Of a DNA stretch of 64,000 bases, positions 10,599 through 22,034 are shown piece after piece. Both the position numbers and the translations under genes were made by a program. The notes under the pieces were generated by a model. The model worked only from the letters and a program-made list of their open reading frames with translations. It was not told the origin of the DNA and did no database searches. Numbering within the stretch: position 1 is the first letter of the stretch; the number at the start of each line of letters is the position of its first letter. Origin of the DNA: Saccharum officinarum (lineage: Eukaryota > Streptophyta > Magnoliopsida > Poales > Poaceae); assembly GCA_020631735.1 (NCBI GenBank), contig CM036231.1, positions 2,941,831 to 3,005,830 on the forward strand. Direction: 5' to 3'.

Positions 10599-13500
10599 TG
10601 TAACAGAACCGACCAAATTATAAGAGCACAAGTACAAAAACAAGCACCGAAGCGCTCAAATTTTTGAACTTGAGCCCATATAATCCCGGTAGTCAATCGA
10701 AACCACGAAGGATTTCAAACCAACTTGCTTACAACCAAGATCGCATCATTCAACATACAACATCATACGTTACATTTCACGAGTAGTTCCGAAATAAGTT
10801 TACACACACGGAGTCGCAATTATTACAAACTAAGTTTATAAAGTAGCGGAAGCATACACACACCAGTTGTTTAACTACTGTTAGTCTTGTTGATCAACAA
10901 CCCGCAAAAGCATCAGAAAAATACATAAAAAATGATCACGCCCTAGTGATCTAGTCTTCGTCACCCGCAGGGTGGAGACAAGTTTTGTAGAAGCCTTGAT
11001 AGAGCATATCATCTGCAACACGAGGGAATAAACCCTGAGTACTGGAATGTACTCAGCTAGACTTACCCGTCAAAAACCAGAAATAAGATGACACCAAGGA
11101 TTATGCAAGGCTTACACAAGAGGCTAGCTGACATCACATTTTGCATAAAGGCATAAGTAATTGAAACTCTTATAACCTGTACTAGCAGTTATTTTCAGTA
11201 TTTACCTATCATCTATCTTAGCACATGTACTAAGCATGCACTTGATTAAAATCAAACAATTATCAACATTATATCCAGAGCACGTATAAATTGTGGAAAC
11301 ATTGTATCATTCACTTAACCATCTGTTCATTTATTAAGATCTACGTTGCCGCTGCTCAAGTCAAGTGCTCACTAACCGGGAGCGACGGCGATTTGAATCG
11401 AATTCCTATCCAGCTGGAGGGGTATTTCTAACACTCACCGTGCAGACCCCTGCCAGGGTCGCACAGGCCACATTTTCATATGATTCAGGAATCACGAGTC
11501 TGAATGATGTCACGACCCCAAGGGCGACACTCTGCCAGGTGATAGGGACTCTAACCCCCCCTTGGTCTCACGCCAATGTCCCCAACCACATCCTTTCTCT
11601 CCTCCAAGAAGCAACCTACCATTCGAGTCCCGGCCTGAATCACATTACTCGGCTTCGCGGTCGGAACGACTTATCCGGCCAACTAAGTGTTAGACTGCGT
11701 TCAACATGACTCAAGGACGTACAACGAATCAGTCCTTAAATGACTCAGACGGGCATAGCTCCACACCCAAGACATGAAGTGTCTTGCGGCTATACTATCG
11801 AACTCCCGCCCGGTCTCAATTTCATTTTAAAGCATGGTTCCATCCACGATAGCCATAAAGCCACTCGTGACTCCTTCCTACATCTCGCGGATGACCGAAA
11901 ATCACCCGACTTCTACCATACTAAGCAGGGCTAAGCATTGATATGTGCCTAAACCTAAATTAGGATTTAAGTACGATATCTGGGCAAGGACAGGTATAAT
12001 GCAACAATTGTTTTCATACACCTCCTACAACTTAATGCATTAAACAATTAAAAGTACTCAAGATAGATTTATAAAATGACGGGTTCAGCATGCACCGGGG
12101 CTTGCCTTTTAGAAAGGTCGAAGGCCAGTGGTCAGGACACTCGGGTAGATCTTCGGCAGGAGCTTCGTCGCCGGTTGGTTCCTCTGGCTGCTCCGGCTGG
12201 TCCTGGACTTCCTCCAGAATCACTTGCTTGAATTCGAGGAGTGTTACACCCTTCGGAACACCTATTGCATGAGTGCATAATAAATCTTATGTATGCATAG
12301 TGAAAGATGCAGTATGCTCGGAATGAAATGCATTACAACATTCTTAAAGTTCTATTCAAATCACTTCAAATATTAGGTGCAAATTTCCTCTCCGGTAGAG
12401 AAGTACTCACCTAATCTACTCAACCTAAGATATAGCTGTTCTTCTTCGGTTAAGGCCCTAACACCTAACAATTACAAGAGTAGCATTACTTAGGTTACCA
12501 CATCCAACACTAAAATACCACAGTAAGACATTCTGGACAGCAGCTCAAAGATTCTAACATAACTGAAGATTCCTAACTCCAAAAGATATGATCTAAGACA
12601 ATCTGGAAAGCTTAAGAAATGCACTACAATTCATTTTCAGATCTCAACCCTAAATTCCTAAGTTTTCCATGTCGAATTTCATAAGTTCCAGAATCTATCC
12701 TCTCTAAACAGAGAGTAGCAAATTCTGGACTGTCACTTTAAACAGCAATAACTCCCAAACTACTAAGCCAAATGCTCCCAAATTTTGACAAAAGCTAGTT
12801 TATCAAGCTTACTACAACTTTGGTATTTACAAGTTTTCCAGAAACCACCTTTATCAAAGGTCAAACCTAGAAATACTACCAGCTGTCCAGAAAACCTAGA
12901 ATTGCAAAGATTAAATATTTATTTATGTGGCAAACATCCCTTAAGACCAAACTAATGTTACCACAAGTTCACATAGGTCACAAAAACGCCAGAAAGTAAG
13001 GTGCGCCCACCTAGAATATTTATTTGTACTCATTTCTTAATTTACTTAATTAATTAAGTGGGATTTTAAACATATATGTAAACTGCTCCTAAAATTCTAC
13101 AAAAATTGAAGGAGACTCTATGAATCAAAAAGAGACCACTGTAAAAATTTGAACTAAAATTATTTAGAGAAACTCCCTAAACAAAATTCACAAGCCCAAA
13201 AGGCTGATTTTTGTATAATTAATAAATTATATAGAAAAGTATCAAACAACAGATTTTATAATTTTCTTGGACACCTTAGGGTACCAAGACATTCTCCAAA
13301 AAGTTATAAGAACATTGCACATGTAGAAAAATTACTAAAATTCATTTAAGTATTTCCTAAAATAACAAGATAGCATTATAACTTGAAAATTACTTAAGCA
13401 CTACTGCCCAAATTTTTACCAAAGCTAGAGCAAGTATAAATTAGCCTACCCAGCAAATTTCATAATTTTTGGAATACTACAGCTCAAGTTATACATTTAA

Positions 13501-15611
13501 CAAATTTGCCTTCATTTCAAAACACATTTGAAAGATCTATTTAATTCTCCTAGAAACTAAACATCACATACCAGATTTATATTTTTCCAAAATACTATGC
13601 ATCATGTAGATCCTAACAAAATTTATCTCCTAATTTTTGGGCAAGTAAAACCCTAGATCTACATTTTCCAAACATCAACTAAATCTATGACAAAATAAAT
13701 AAATGAAATGGATTTTATCTAAGACTGGGCCGGCCCGGGAACAGACGCGGCCCACGACGCGCGCGTGGGGCCCGCTCAGGCTCCCGCCCGCGTGCGGCAC
13801 TGATAGGCGGTCCCCCACGGTCAGGGATAGAGGGCAGGGGAGCGGTGGCCGTGAGCTCCGGCGAGCGATTTCTCGCCGCCGCCGGCTCCTCCGCCCAAAC
13901 CGAGTACTCCGGTGGCTTGCCCAGACCTTACCGCACCGAGGCCAACCATTTTCCCCAAAGCTACTGCACCATAGCACCTATGCCGATGGCGATGGCGGAC
14001 GGCCGTGGCGCCTGGCGGTACGCCGGTGAGTCCTGGCCGTCGCACGACCGACCGAAGGGTGCACCACCTTCCTGGAACCCTAGCGAACCTCTGGCGACCA
14101 CTCACTCAGACGGGGGTGGAGCGGAGCCGCTTGACCGCGTGAGCACCTGGCCGGCAGCCATGGCACGGCCGTGCGCGGTCTTGTTCCGGCCTGACCAACC
14201 CGATGTTGGCGGTAGCATCTTCACCCGAGCACACACGTGTGATAGGAAGGAGGGAACGCGAGCGAGGGAAGGCGGAGGACTACGGTGTGGTGCTGGCCAC
14301 GGTGACCCTAACATGGCGGAGCTCCGGTGATCTTTGGGAACGGGCGGAGGTGGCAATGCGGCTCACCTCGGGCTCAATCAAAGCCACCGGCTGGCCGAGG
14401 AGGTGCAGGGCGGTGTGGCGGAGTGGAGGACGTGATCTGGTGAGCGGTGGTGCGGTGGTGAGCACGCGCGAGCACGGAGAAGGCTGCGGCGGCAATGGCG
14501 TCTCCGATTTCTGCCTCGGTGACCCCGGTCAGAGCGAGAGGGAGGGAGAAGAGAGTGAGCGCGAGTGAGGGGGTGGAGGTGTCCGCTCGGTGTTCAAACT
14601 CGCGCCTGGGCTCGCGACGTGGAGGCGATGGCAGCGCTCGGTCGCCACGCGGCGACGCTCTTCTGCCCGAGCGCCACGACACGGCCGGTGTCCGAGCTCG
14701 TTGACTGAATCGAAGCTGCAAACGTGACATCGGTGGTCGACTGACAGAGCAAGTTTGGTGCTGATTAACTTCCAAAACAGCTCGATTCGGTCCAAGGTGA
14801 CAACATCAAATTTGTAGAGCTATGTGAGGGCAACAAGTTTGTCAATTGGAGTTTGGGCTGGTTCGGCCTAGATTAGAAACTACATAGCTCCAAAGTGGTG
14901 CCCTGTGAAACTGAAACATGTTTTCAGTTAAAGATACCGACTGAAACCCTAACTTCTTGACACTATATCTCCTAAACCATTGAGAACCAGGTATGGGTGA
15001 TGTTGGCAATGTTGTAGAGCTACATGAGGACTACAAGTTTGTCAATATGAGTGGAAGCTGGTTTGGCCTGGTTTGCAAACTACAAGCTTCTAAAGTAGAC
15101 CTCAGTAAAACTGGAGGGACACTTGGAGACTTAGAAAAATTTCTAAGTGTTGAGACAGCCCCTCTAGCTGACTTGTGGGCCATTTTTGAGCATGTTCTGG
15201 CCAGTTTCATGAGATGGTCATATTGAGACTTTTGTTCCCCATAAAATTCCCTACAACTTTGCTTAAGGGTGCTTCACCATGCAAGGTCTCTAAGCTAGAC
15301 TTTTTAATTGGTCAAACTAGAGCATCCTAGGGCTAAATGGTGGTCAACTACACCTTGGAGGGCATTTTGGTGATTTTGGTCAACATGAACCTTGCTCCAT
15401 TAGTGACCCTAAGTATAACTAAGGTGTTGTGAGATATAATTAGCTACTCTCCCCTTTTGTTACACCAACTACCTAGTGTCACATGATGTGAGCCAAACAA
15501 AATTCTAAAAACAACCACATTAGTTGCAACCACATAAAATAACATGAATGATGCATGCTTAAGCTTATGCAATGCAATGCAATTATGGAGCTAAACACCT
15601 GAGGTGTTACA
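10599..15611 (-). repeat. 3' LTR of the Tekay-like element
   Basis: It runs from TGTAACAGAACC to GAGGTGTTACA and is collinear with 22035-26762 except for segment 12069-12351, present here only. The diverged solo LTR at 2636-7554 also has the homologous segment, so this copy keeps the ancestral state. The many ORFs inside (for example 13845-14330 and 14374-14775) recur in both LTRs because the LTRs are recent duplicates; they lack any recognisable domain and I do not call them genes. Confidence 0.95.
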
Positions 15612-18011
15612 GCCCTCCCCCTTATAAAAATCTCGTCCCGAGATTTGGAAAGCGTACCATTTTTCATAGAATTCCTTATAGCCATCCCGCAAATAGTCCT
15701 CCCGTTCCCATGTAGCGTCACTTTCACTACCCTGATTACTCCACATTACTTTATACCACTTAACCACTTTGCTTCTAGTTACTCGTTCCTGAGTATCGAT
15801 CACCCGGACTGGCTTTTCTTCGTAAGTTAAATCAGACTCAAGCCTGATATCTCCTAACGGGACTCTTTCCTCAGGAACTCGAAGACACTTTTTGAGCTGA
15901 GATACATGGAAGACGTTGAATATGGCACTCATTTCAGGAGGTAACTGGATCTTGTACGCAACAGCTCCACTCTTGCCTATGATTTGGAAAGGACCCACGT
16001 ATCTTGGCGCAAGTTTCCGCTTAACACCAAAACGTTGGACACTCTTCATTGGAGAAACTTTCAGATAAACGAAGTCTCCAACTTCAAACTCGAGCGGTTT
16101 TCTACGACGATCAGCATAACTTTTCTGTCTAGCTTGGGCTGCAGCCATATGTTTTTGGATGGTACGGACTTGTTCCTCAGCTTCCTGAACAAAATCAATA
16201 CCATAATACCTCCTTTCACCAGCTTCTACCCAGTTTAGTGGAGTTCTACACTTACGACCGTACAAAGCTTCGAATGGGGCCATCTTAATACTCTCTTGGT
16301 AACTATTATTGTACGAGAATTCGGCTAGAGGTAACCATTTTTCCCAAGAACCCTTGGATGAAATGACACATGCCCGCAACAGATCTTCCAAGATTTGGTT
16401 AACCCGTTCCGTCTGACCTGACGTCTGGGGGTGATAAGCAGAGCTTCTCACTAACTTGGTTCCCAGAAGGTGATGCAAGTGCTCCCAAAAGCGAGCAGTG
16501 AACTGGGGACCACGGTCAGAAATGATAGTGCGAGGTACCCCATGGAGCCGGACTATCTGATTGAAGTACAACTCAGCATAGTCAGTGGGACGATAGTCCA
16601 CTCTAACAGGAATGAAGTGAGCTGATTTGGTTAAACGATCCACAATTACCCAGATGGAGTTATGATTTTTGACAGTAGGAGGAAGTCCGACAATGAAATC
16701 CATACTTATCTCTTCCCATTTCCAACCTGGGATAGAAAGTGGTTGAAGTAACCCAGCTTTCATATGCACAGCTTTAACTCTACAGCAGGTGTCACACCTA
16801 GCAACATATGCAGCTATCTCTTTCCGCATCTTGGTCCACCAATAAAGTGGCTTCAAATCATAATACATCTTATTACTACCAGGATGGATGGACAACTTGG
16901 ACGAATGTGCTTCGGACAGGATCTGATCTCTAAGCTCTCGGTCCTTAGGTACCACTAATCTATCCTTAAACCACAGCACACCTTCTTCATCTACCCTGAA
17001 ATGCTTAGTTTCTTCCTCTTTCATCTTGCGTTTTATGTGGAATACACCAGGATCAGTCTTTTGGAGCTCAATAATTCTGCTTTTGAGAGTACAACTGACA
17101 GTGATGTTGTACAAGACTGCTGGATGTAGAAGGCGAGATCGATGAAAATCAGTTTCAACTAGGGAATGGCAATGAGACTTACGGCTTAAAGCATCCGCAA
17201 CCACATTTGCCTTGCCAGGATGATAGTGCACTTGAAGGTTATAATCCTTAATCAACTCGAGCCATCTTCTTTGACGCATATTTAACTCGGGTTGGGTGAA
17301 GATGTATTTGAGGCTTTTGTGGTCTGTGTAGATATTGCAGACATTGCCCAGCAGATAATGCCGCCATACTTTCAAAGCATGAACAACTGCGGCCAGTTCT
17401 AAGTCATGCGTTGGATAATTCACCTCATGTTTCCGAAGTTGTCGAGAGGTATATGCAATCACTCGGCCTTCCTGCATCAACACACCTCCCAAACCTATGC
17501 CTGAGGCATCACAATAAACATCAAATGGTTTCTCGATATCCGGTTGTGCCAAAACCGGAGCTGAGGTTAGGAGGGTTCGCAGTTGGTGAAAAGCCGCATC
17601 ACACTCAGGAGTCCAGACAAACCTGGTGTCTTTTTGCAGCAACCGAGTCATGGGTTTGGCTATTTTTGAGAAATCCGGGATGAAGCGACGATAATAGCCA
17701 GCCAACCCAAGAAAACTCCGGACCTCATGAACCGAAGTAGGAGCCTTCCAATTCAATACTTCCTGTACCTTGGTGGGATCCACCATAATTCCCCCATCGG
17801 ACAACACATGCCCAAGGAAAGGTACTTCACGAAGCCAGAATTCACATTTACTGAACTTCGCATACAGTTGATGTTCTCGTAGTCTGGTGAGAACAATACG
17901 CAGGTGTTCAGCGTGTTCTTCCTCATTTTCAGAATATATCAAGATGTCATCAATAAACACCACCACAAACTTGTCCAATTCGGGCATAAACACCGAATTC
18001 ATCAAGCACAT
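15591..18011 (-). pseudogene. RT (C-part), RNase H, integrase and chromodomain of the Tekay-like element
   Basis: This is an 806-codon open frame. It starts inside RT ([13 protein letters not shown] is the catalytic box), then RNase H ([16 protein letters not shown]...YTDHKSL), the integrase zinc-binding region ([11 protein letters not shown]...CDTCCRVKA) and the DDE core ([23 protein letters not shown]). A C-terminal chromodomain follows (about residues 725-775: [20 protein letters not shown]...[10 protein letters not shown]). The chromodomain is expected to guide integration by binding chromatin. The frame passes through the PPT and ends 21 bp inside the LTR. It is separated from the gag-side frame by a probable one-base deletion just after the RT motif FGLTNAP, so the polyprotein cannot be made as is. 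Otherwise it is remarkably intact. Confidence 0.93.
15612..15626 (-). other. Polypurine tract of the Tekay-like element
   Basis: Read on the minus strand this is ATAAGGGGGAGGGC directly before the LTR start TGTAAC. It is the expected plus-strand primer site for reverse transcription. Confidence 0.85.
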
Positions 18012-20011
18012 GAAGTGTGCGGGGCATTTGTCAGGCCGAAAGACATAACAAGATACTCATAAAGGCCGTATCTTGTCGAGAAAGCTGTTTTTGGAATATC
18101 TTCGGGACGGATTTTAATCTGATGGTAACCAGACCTCAGATCAATCTTGGAAAAGACTTTAGCTTTGGACAACTGATCGAACAGGATATCGATACGTGGC
18201 AGAGGATACTTATTTTTGACAGTGACTGCATTCAGAGGTCTATAATCTACACACATCCGCAAGGTCTGATCCTTCTTCTTCACAAAGATAGCAGGGCATC
18301 CCCACGGAGACGAACTAGGGCGAATCAACCCCTTCTTCAAAAGTTCATTCAACTGCACCTTAAGTTCAGCTAGCTCATTCGGAGGCATCCTATAAGGTCT
18401 CCTAGAGATGGGAGCCGTGCCAGGCAACAACTCAATTTTAAATTCCACATCCCGATCCGGAGGGAGTCCCGGCAAATCATCGGGAAAAACGTCCGGAAAC
18501 TCATTTACTACGGGAATTTCAGCCAACGCCTTTGCTTGCACAGCATGAACTTCCCCAGACAAATCAACTTTTCTAGGAAGTTGTACCAGAAAACCCTTTT
18601 GATCTGTAGGATCTCTGAGCATAACTACCCGAGTGGATGTATCAATGAGTACCCCATTCTGACTCATCCAATTCATGCCCAGAATAACATCTATGCCTAA
18701 TCCCGGCAAAACCACTAAGGCAAGCGAGTACTTTCGCCCTTCTATCTCAAGCTCAAGACTCCCCACTACTTTATTTGTGGAAATATTCCCACTTGCTGCG
18801 CTAATGCAATAACCCCCACCTTCAACAGTATGCAATTTGTGTGCAAACTTTGATGCAAACTTAGGACTGATAAAGGAATGCGAAGCACCTGAATCAAAAA
18901 GTACCACTGCAGGATGTTGGTCAACTAGGAACTTACCAGCAGTGACAACCTCACCAGATGGGATTTCCTCAATACTGTTATAATGAGCGTGCCCTTGACG
19001 GCCACCTTGGTTGACATTCTTCTTAGGGTAAGGACAGTTCCTGGACCAATGGCCTGGCTTGTTGCAGTTCCAGCAAGGCATGTTGCTGGGAGGAACACTA
19101 GAACTGCTCTGTCCAGAATTTCCCTTTGGCAGAGCGACTGTATAAGCCTTGCGGAACCCAGTTTTGGCAGCAGGCTTCTTCTGTGGCGGACGGAACTTGG
19201 TATTCTGAGCAGGTGGGCGAGGGGAAGACCTAGGTGCAGCTGAGGTCCGAGACTGCGAAGCACTCGCCTCAAGGGCCCTTTTGCGGCTCTTAGAGGCAGA
19301 ATAAATAGCATTATTGTTCTCCTGGGTCAAAGCATCACTGATAAAATCATTGAAGGTAGTACACTTGCTAGTGCCCATAGTCTTCATCAGCTTTGGGCCG
19401 AGGCCTCTTTTAAAGCTAGCAATTTTCTTGGCATCGGTATCCACAAACTCTGTGGCATACCTTGCCAGGTTGTTGAAAGATTGCAGATATTCAGTCAAGC
19501 TTTTATTTCCCTGCGACAGCCTCATGAATTCTGTGTGCTTGATAGCCATAAGACCTGGAGGAATATAGTTCCCACGGAATGCGGCCTTGAACTGGTCCCA
19601 AGCAATCGGGACATTTGCAGGCAGTGTGGAACGATAGTGGCTCCACCAAATACCCGCTGGACCATGCAGTTGGTGAGAAGCATATTCAGTTTTTAGCTCA
19701 TCGGTCAAGCGAAGCAGACGAAACTTTTGTTCAATAGTGTTCAACCACTCGTCGGCTTGCAGTGGTTCCTCCGCCTCCTTAAAGAGCGGGGGCTTAGTAT
19801 CAAGAAAGTCCTTGAAATCACTGTACTGATTGGGTTCTGGGCCCTGGCGGCCATGACGAGCCTCCCGGTTGGCAAGCTGGCGCATAGCATCTGCCAGCAT
19901 GCGCTGCCCTTCGACCACGGTCTGCATCAGCTCAGCCGGGGTAGGTGGTGGCGGAGGGGGTGGCTGTTCCTCATCCTCATTGCCACGACCCCGACGGAGA
20001 TTGTACGACAT
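18002..20011 (-). pseudogene. Gag, zinc knuckle, protease and RT (N-part) of the Tekay-like element
   Basis: I choose the Met that begins [10 protein letters not shown] at 20011, preceded by a CAG that looks like a splice acceptor; an in-frame Met lies two codons upstream. In order: a Pro-rich N-terminus, the retrotransposon Gag core ([15 protein letters not shown]...FNNLARYA, about residues 120-220), a basic Ser/Pro-rich linker, a CX2CX4HX4C knuckle ([15 protein letters not shown]), a retropepsin with intact [13 protein letters not shown], and RT fingers/palm up to SFGLTNAP. There the frame is lost and terminates about 5 codons later. Gag packages the RNA and the protease would cleave the polyprotein. 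Without the frameshift this would be a single gag-pol ORF of chromovirus type. Confidence 0.92.
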
Positions 20012-20671
20012 CTGCAAAATGCATAGCCAATGAGCACTGACGATGTGGGAAATTTGTAGATGAATTATTGTAAATATGTCAAACTGACTTCATGAAATGG
20101 ACTTCTCAAAATACTCATGGCACAATAATTCATCACAACCGCACAATCCATTCAAGCGCATCAATTGACGCAATCATGCGAGGGAATCCAACAAGATGTA
20201 CTTTGATAAAGGCTCACTCACAAGGAGCACAGCAGTTACTGAACCGTTTACGTTAATATCTACGTGATTTTTGACCTTTCGCCCGGTACTTGGATTCGAT
20301 CTCAAAATTTTTAGTTGACTGAGAAAGGCTACTTCAAACTGACCACAAAGAGACTTCTCAACGGTAGAGTTCCATGGTGGATCATGACTAGCCACCTCGA
20401 TACCAGCGCGTGCCAAGCAGCACAACCTTATGTCGCGCGCCATAGGAGGCCCTCGGTTTCGTCGCGGCACCGAAGGGTGCTAATCATGACACCATCATCG
20501 AACGCACGCAATAAGACATCCAATTGTGATCGAAATTAATAGGTTCAACTAAACATCTAGAAAACATAGGGTTCGACCTTACATCCCAAAAGTCAAGTTA
20601 TTACAAAGCCTCACTCCAACCCTAGGAGGCACAAAAGACGATTCTAACATCGTAGCTACGCGATGACTACT
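20012..20671 (-). other. Leader segment between the extra ORF and gag
   Basis: This is about 660 bases with no supported ORF (the 98-codon frame at 20470-20174 has no recognisable domain). It ends with TATGCATTTTGCAG immediately before the gag ATG, a good match to a plant 3' splice site. Confidence 0.5.
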
Positions 20672-20851
20672 CTAAGCATCGTCCTCAGAGTCGGTGTCAA
20701 GGATCTCCCCGCCATCCTCGTCGCTAACAGGCTCTAACTCCTCGTCGTCTTCTTCTTCTGGTGTGGCATCTTGGGGCCCATTGATCTCCACTTCATCATC
20801 ATCTTCAGCCATGACGATTCTTGAACTCATGTCCTCATCTGCGTTGTTGTT
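20672..20851 (-). pseudogene. Acidic C-terminal extension of the H3-tail-like ORF, behind one stop
   Basis: The frame directly after TGA 20854-20852 is open for 59 codons to TAG 20674-20672. It is strikingly acidic, with runs such as EDDDEVEI, PEEEDDEELE and DTDSEDDA. This composition is unlikely for random leader DNA. The simplest reading is that the family's protein has three parts (H3-like tail, coiled coil, acidic tail) and this copy carries a premature stop. An internal ATG (near 20833) could alternatively start a short acidic peptide. Confidence 0.6.
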
Positions 20852-21262
20852 TCAAGGCAGCAGAGGATTTAGCTGGTTGTTCAGGCGGTGCACTTCTTCA
20901 TGAAGATTGTCATTGTATTCTTCAGCATTCTCCAACTGTTGCTCGAGCTCAAACTGACAAGCTCTCAGAACGTTCTCCTCATGCCAGGCTTTATCCCTCT
21001 GATTCATGACATGGACCAGCATGCGTTGACAGTTGTGATTTGCTACTGTCAATCTCTGGACTGCAAGTGTTTCCTGGTCACGATCACGGATCACTTGCTC
21101 CAGTTGCTGACGCGCTGCATTCCTGGCAGCAGTCACTTCGGCCAACTCAGCCCTCAGCCTTTCCACCTCAGTGGGCTCGGGGCGGGGCTCACGTGGAGCT
21201 AGCTGGTGACGAGGGACCCTGCCCCCGGTTGACTTACGGGCGGTCCACTTGGTACGTGCCAT
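20852..21262 (-). CDS. Extra retrotransposon ORF: histone H3 tail mimic fused to a coiled coil
   Basis: The start is the ATG at 21262-21260; an in-frame ATG 12 codons upstream would bury the motif. The product begins MARTKWTARKSTGGRVPRHQ and then LAPRE. After Met, 17 of the first 21 residues equal canonical histone H3: R2, T3, K4, R8, K9, S10 and T11 are kept; Q5W, K14R, A15V and K18H are changed. The histone fold is absent. From about residue 30 to the end the chain is Glu/Leu/Arg/Gln-rich with heptad-like spacing (VERLRAELAEVTAARNAARQ ... FELEQQLENAEEYNDNLHEE), predicting a long coiled coil. It ends at TGA 20854-20852, but the frame stays open for 59 more codons. It lies in the 5' leader upstream of gag, on the same strand. 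I recognise no named family. A role as a methylatable decoy or as a chromatin adaptor for the element is inference only. Confidence 0.8.
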   Translation of the reverse strand: MARTKWTARKSTGGRVPRHQLAPREPRPEPTEVERLRAELAEVTAARNAARQQLEQVIRDRDQETLAVQRLTVANHNCQRMLVHVMNQRDKAWHEENVLRACQFELEQQLENAEEYNDNLHEEVHRLNNQLNPLLP

Positions 21263-22020
21263 CTGTAGCAACAAGATACGACTTAAAGTGAGGATCATTT
21301 AGGGGATACGAAATTTAATTTAGTCGGGACTATTGAAATTTTTAAGGAGGGAGTAAATGATATGTATGATATAATTAAACATGATGCATGCACGTTCCGT
21401 ACGCCCTCTCACCTTAGTAGAAACCTAAAGTTCTAACGCTAGGCGGTGGCATACATACGTTCTCTCATATAAGCGAAACTATCGGTCTACTCGTTACGCT
21501 GTTAGTGTACCTGCAGAAAATCTCATTTCAGCCCAACAGTTTCCCAATATAAGCACACAAGAAAGCAGTAATTTAAATACTTTCCATATACACATCCCCT
21601 GATGTATATACTTCAGTATCAAAGCTACCCGATATAAAGGTTCCCACAATTAAGTGCTTACATAATTACACGGTTTAAACATGTAAGTATGCAAGTCACC
21701 AAAACTACTCTCCCCTAGATCGCCGGTTGGACGATCATGCTCTCACAACTCACACTTACCAGAGCGTCGAGGCAATTGATCCATACATTACCACCCAAGT
21801 GGATGGCATCCATACAATATCACGCCGTATGGACGACGAAACAAAAACAAACAAGGCTCCCAAGTTAGTCTTTATAATAAGCCACCTAAGAGTCCTTATT
21901 TGGGCTAAGGGATGTGATCACTGGCATACCTATGAAAATAATTTTTAGAGTTTTAACCCTTTTCATAATCAAATACTTTTGTTTTTAAATACTCGTACGA
22001 TGTGTTTAATGTTGAATTAT
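21263..22020 (-). other. 5' leader of the Tekay-like element with a candidate splice donor
   Basis: No ORF is supported. On the minus strand the segment includes CTG|GTAAGTGTG (junction between 21760 and 21759), a full match to the plant 5' splice consensus. It ends with GTTGCTACAG just before the ATG of the H3-tail-like ORF, a weaker acceptor-like sequence. Confidence 0.45.
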
Positions 22021-22034
22021 GCTCTGATACCAGC
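22021..22034 (-). other. Primer binding site (initiator Met tRNA type)
   Basis: On the minus strand, immediately downstream of the 5' LTR, the sequence is GCTGGTATCAGAGC. TGGTATCAGAGC is complementary to the 3' end of initiator Met-tRNA, the usual primer of plant chromoviruses. Confidence 0.92.

Noticed and set aside
14374..14775. 133-codon ORF in the 3' LTR, repeated almost unchanged at 25525-25926
   Set aside because: Conservation between the two copies only reflects the recent duplication of the LTRs. It overlaps other open frames on both strands in GC-rich DNA and shows no domain.
20852..21298. A genuine histone H3 gene
   Set aside because: Only the N-terminal tail matches; the histone fold is absent and replaced by a coiled coil, and the ORF lies inside a retrotransposon leader.
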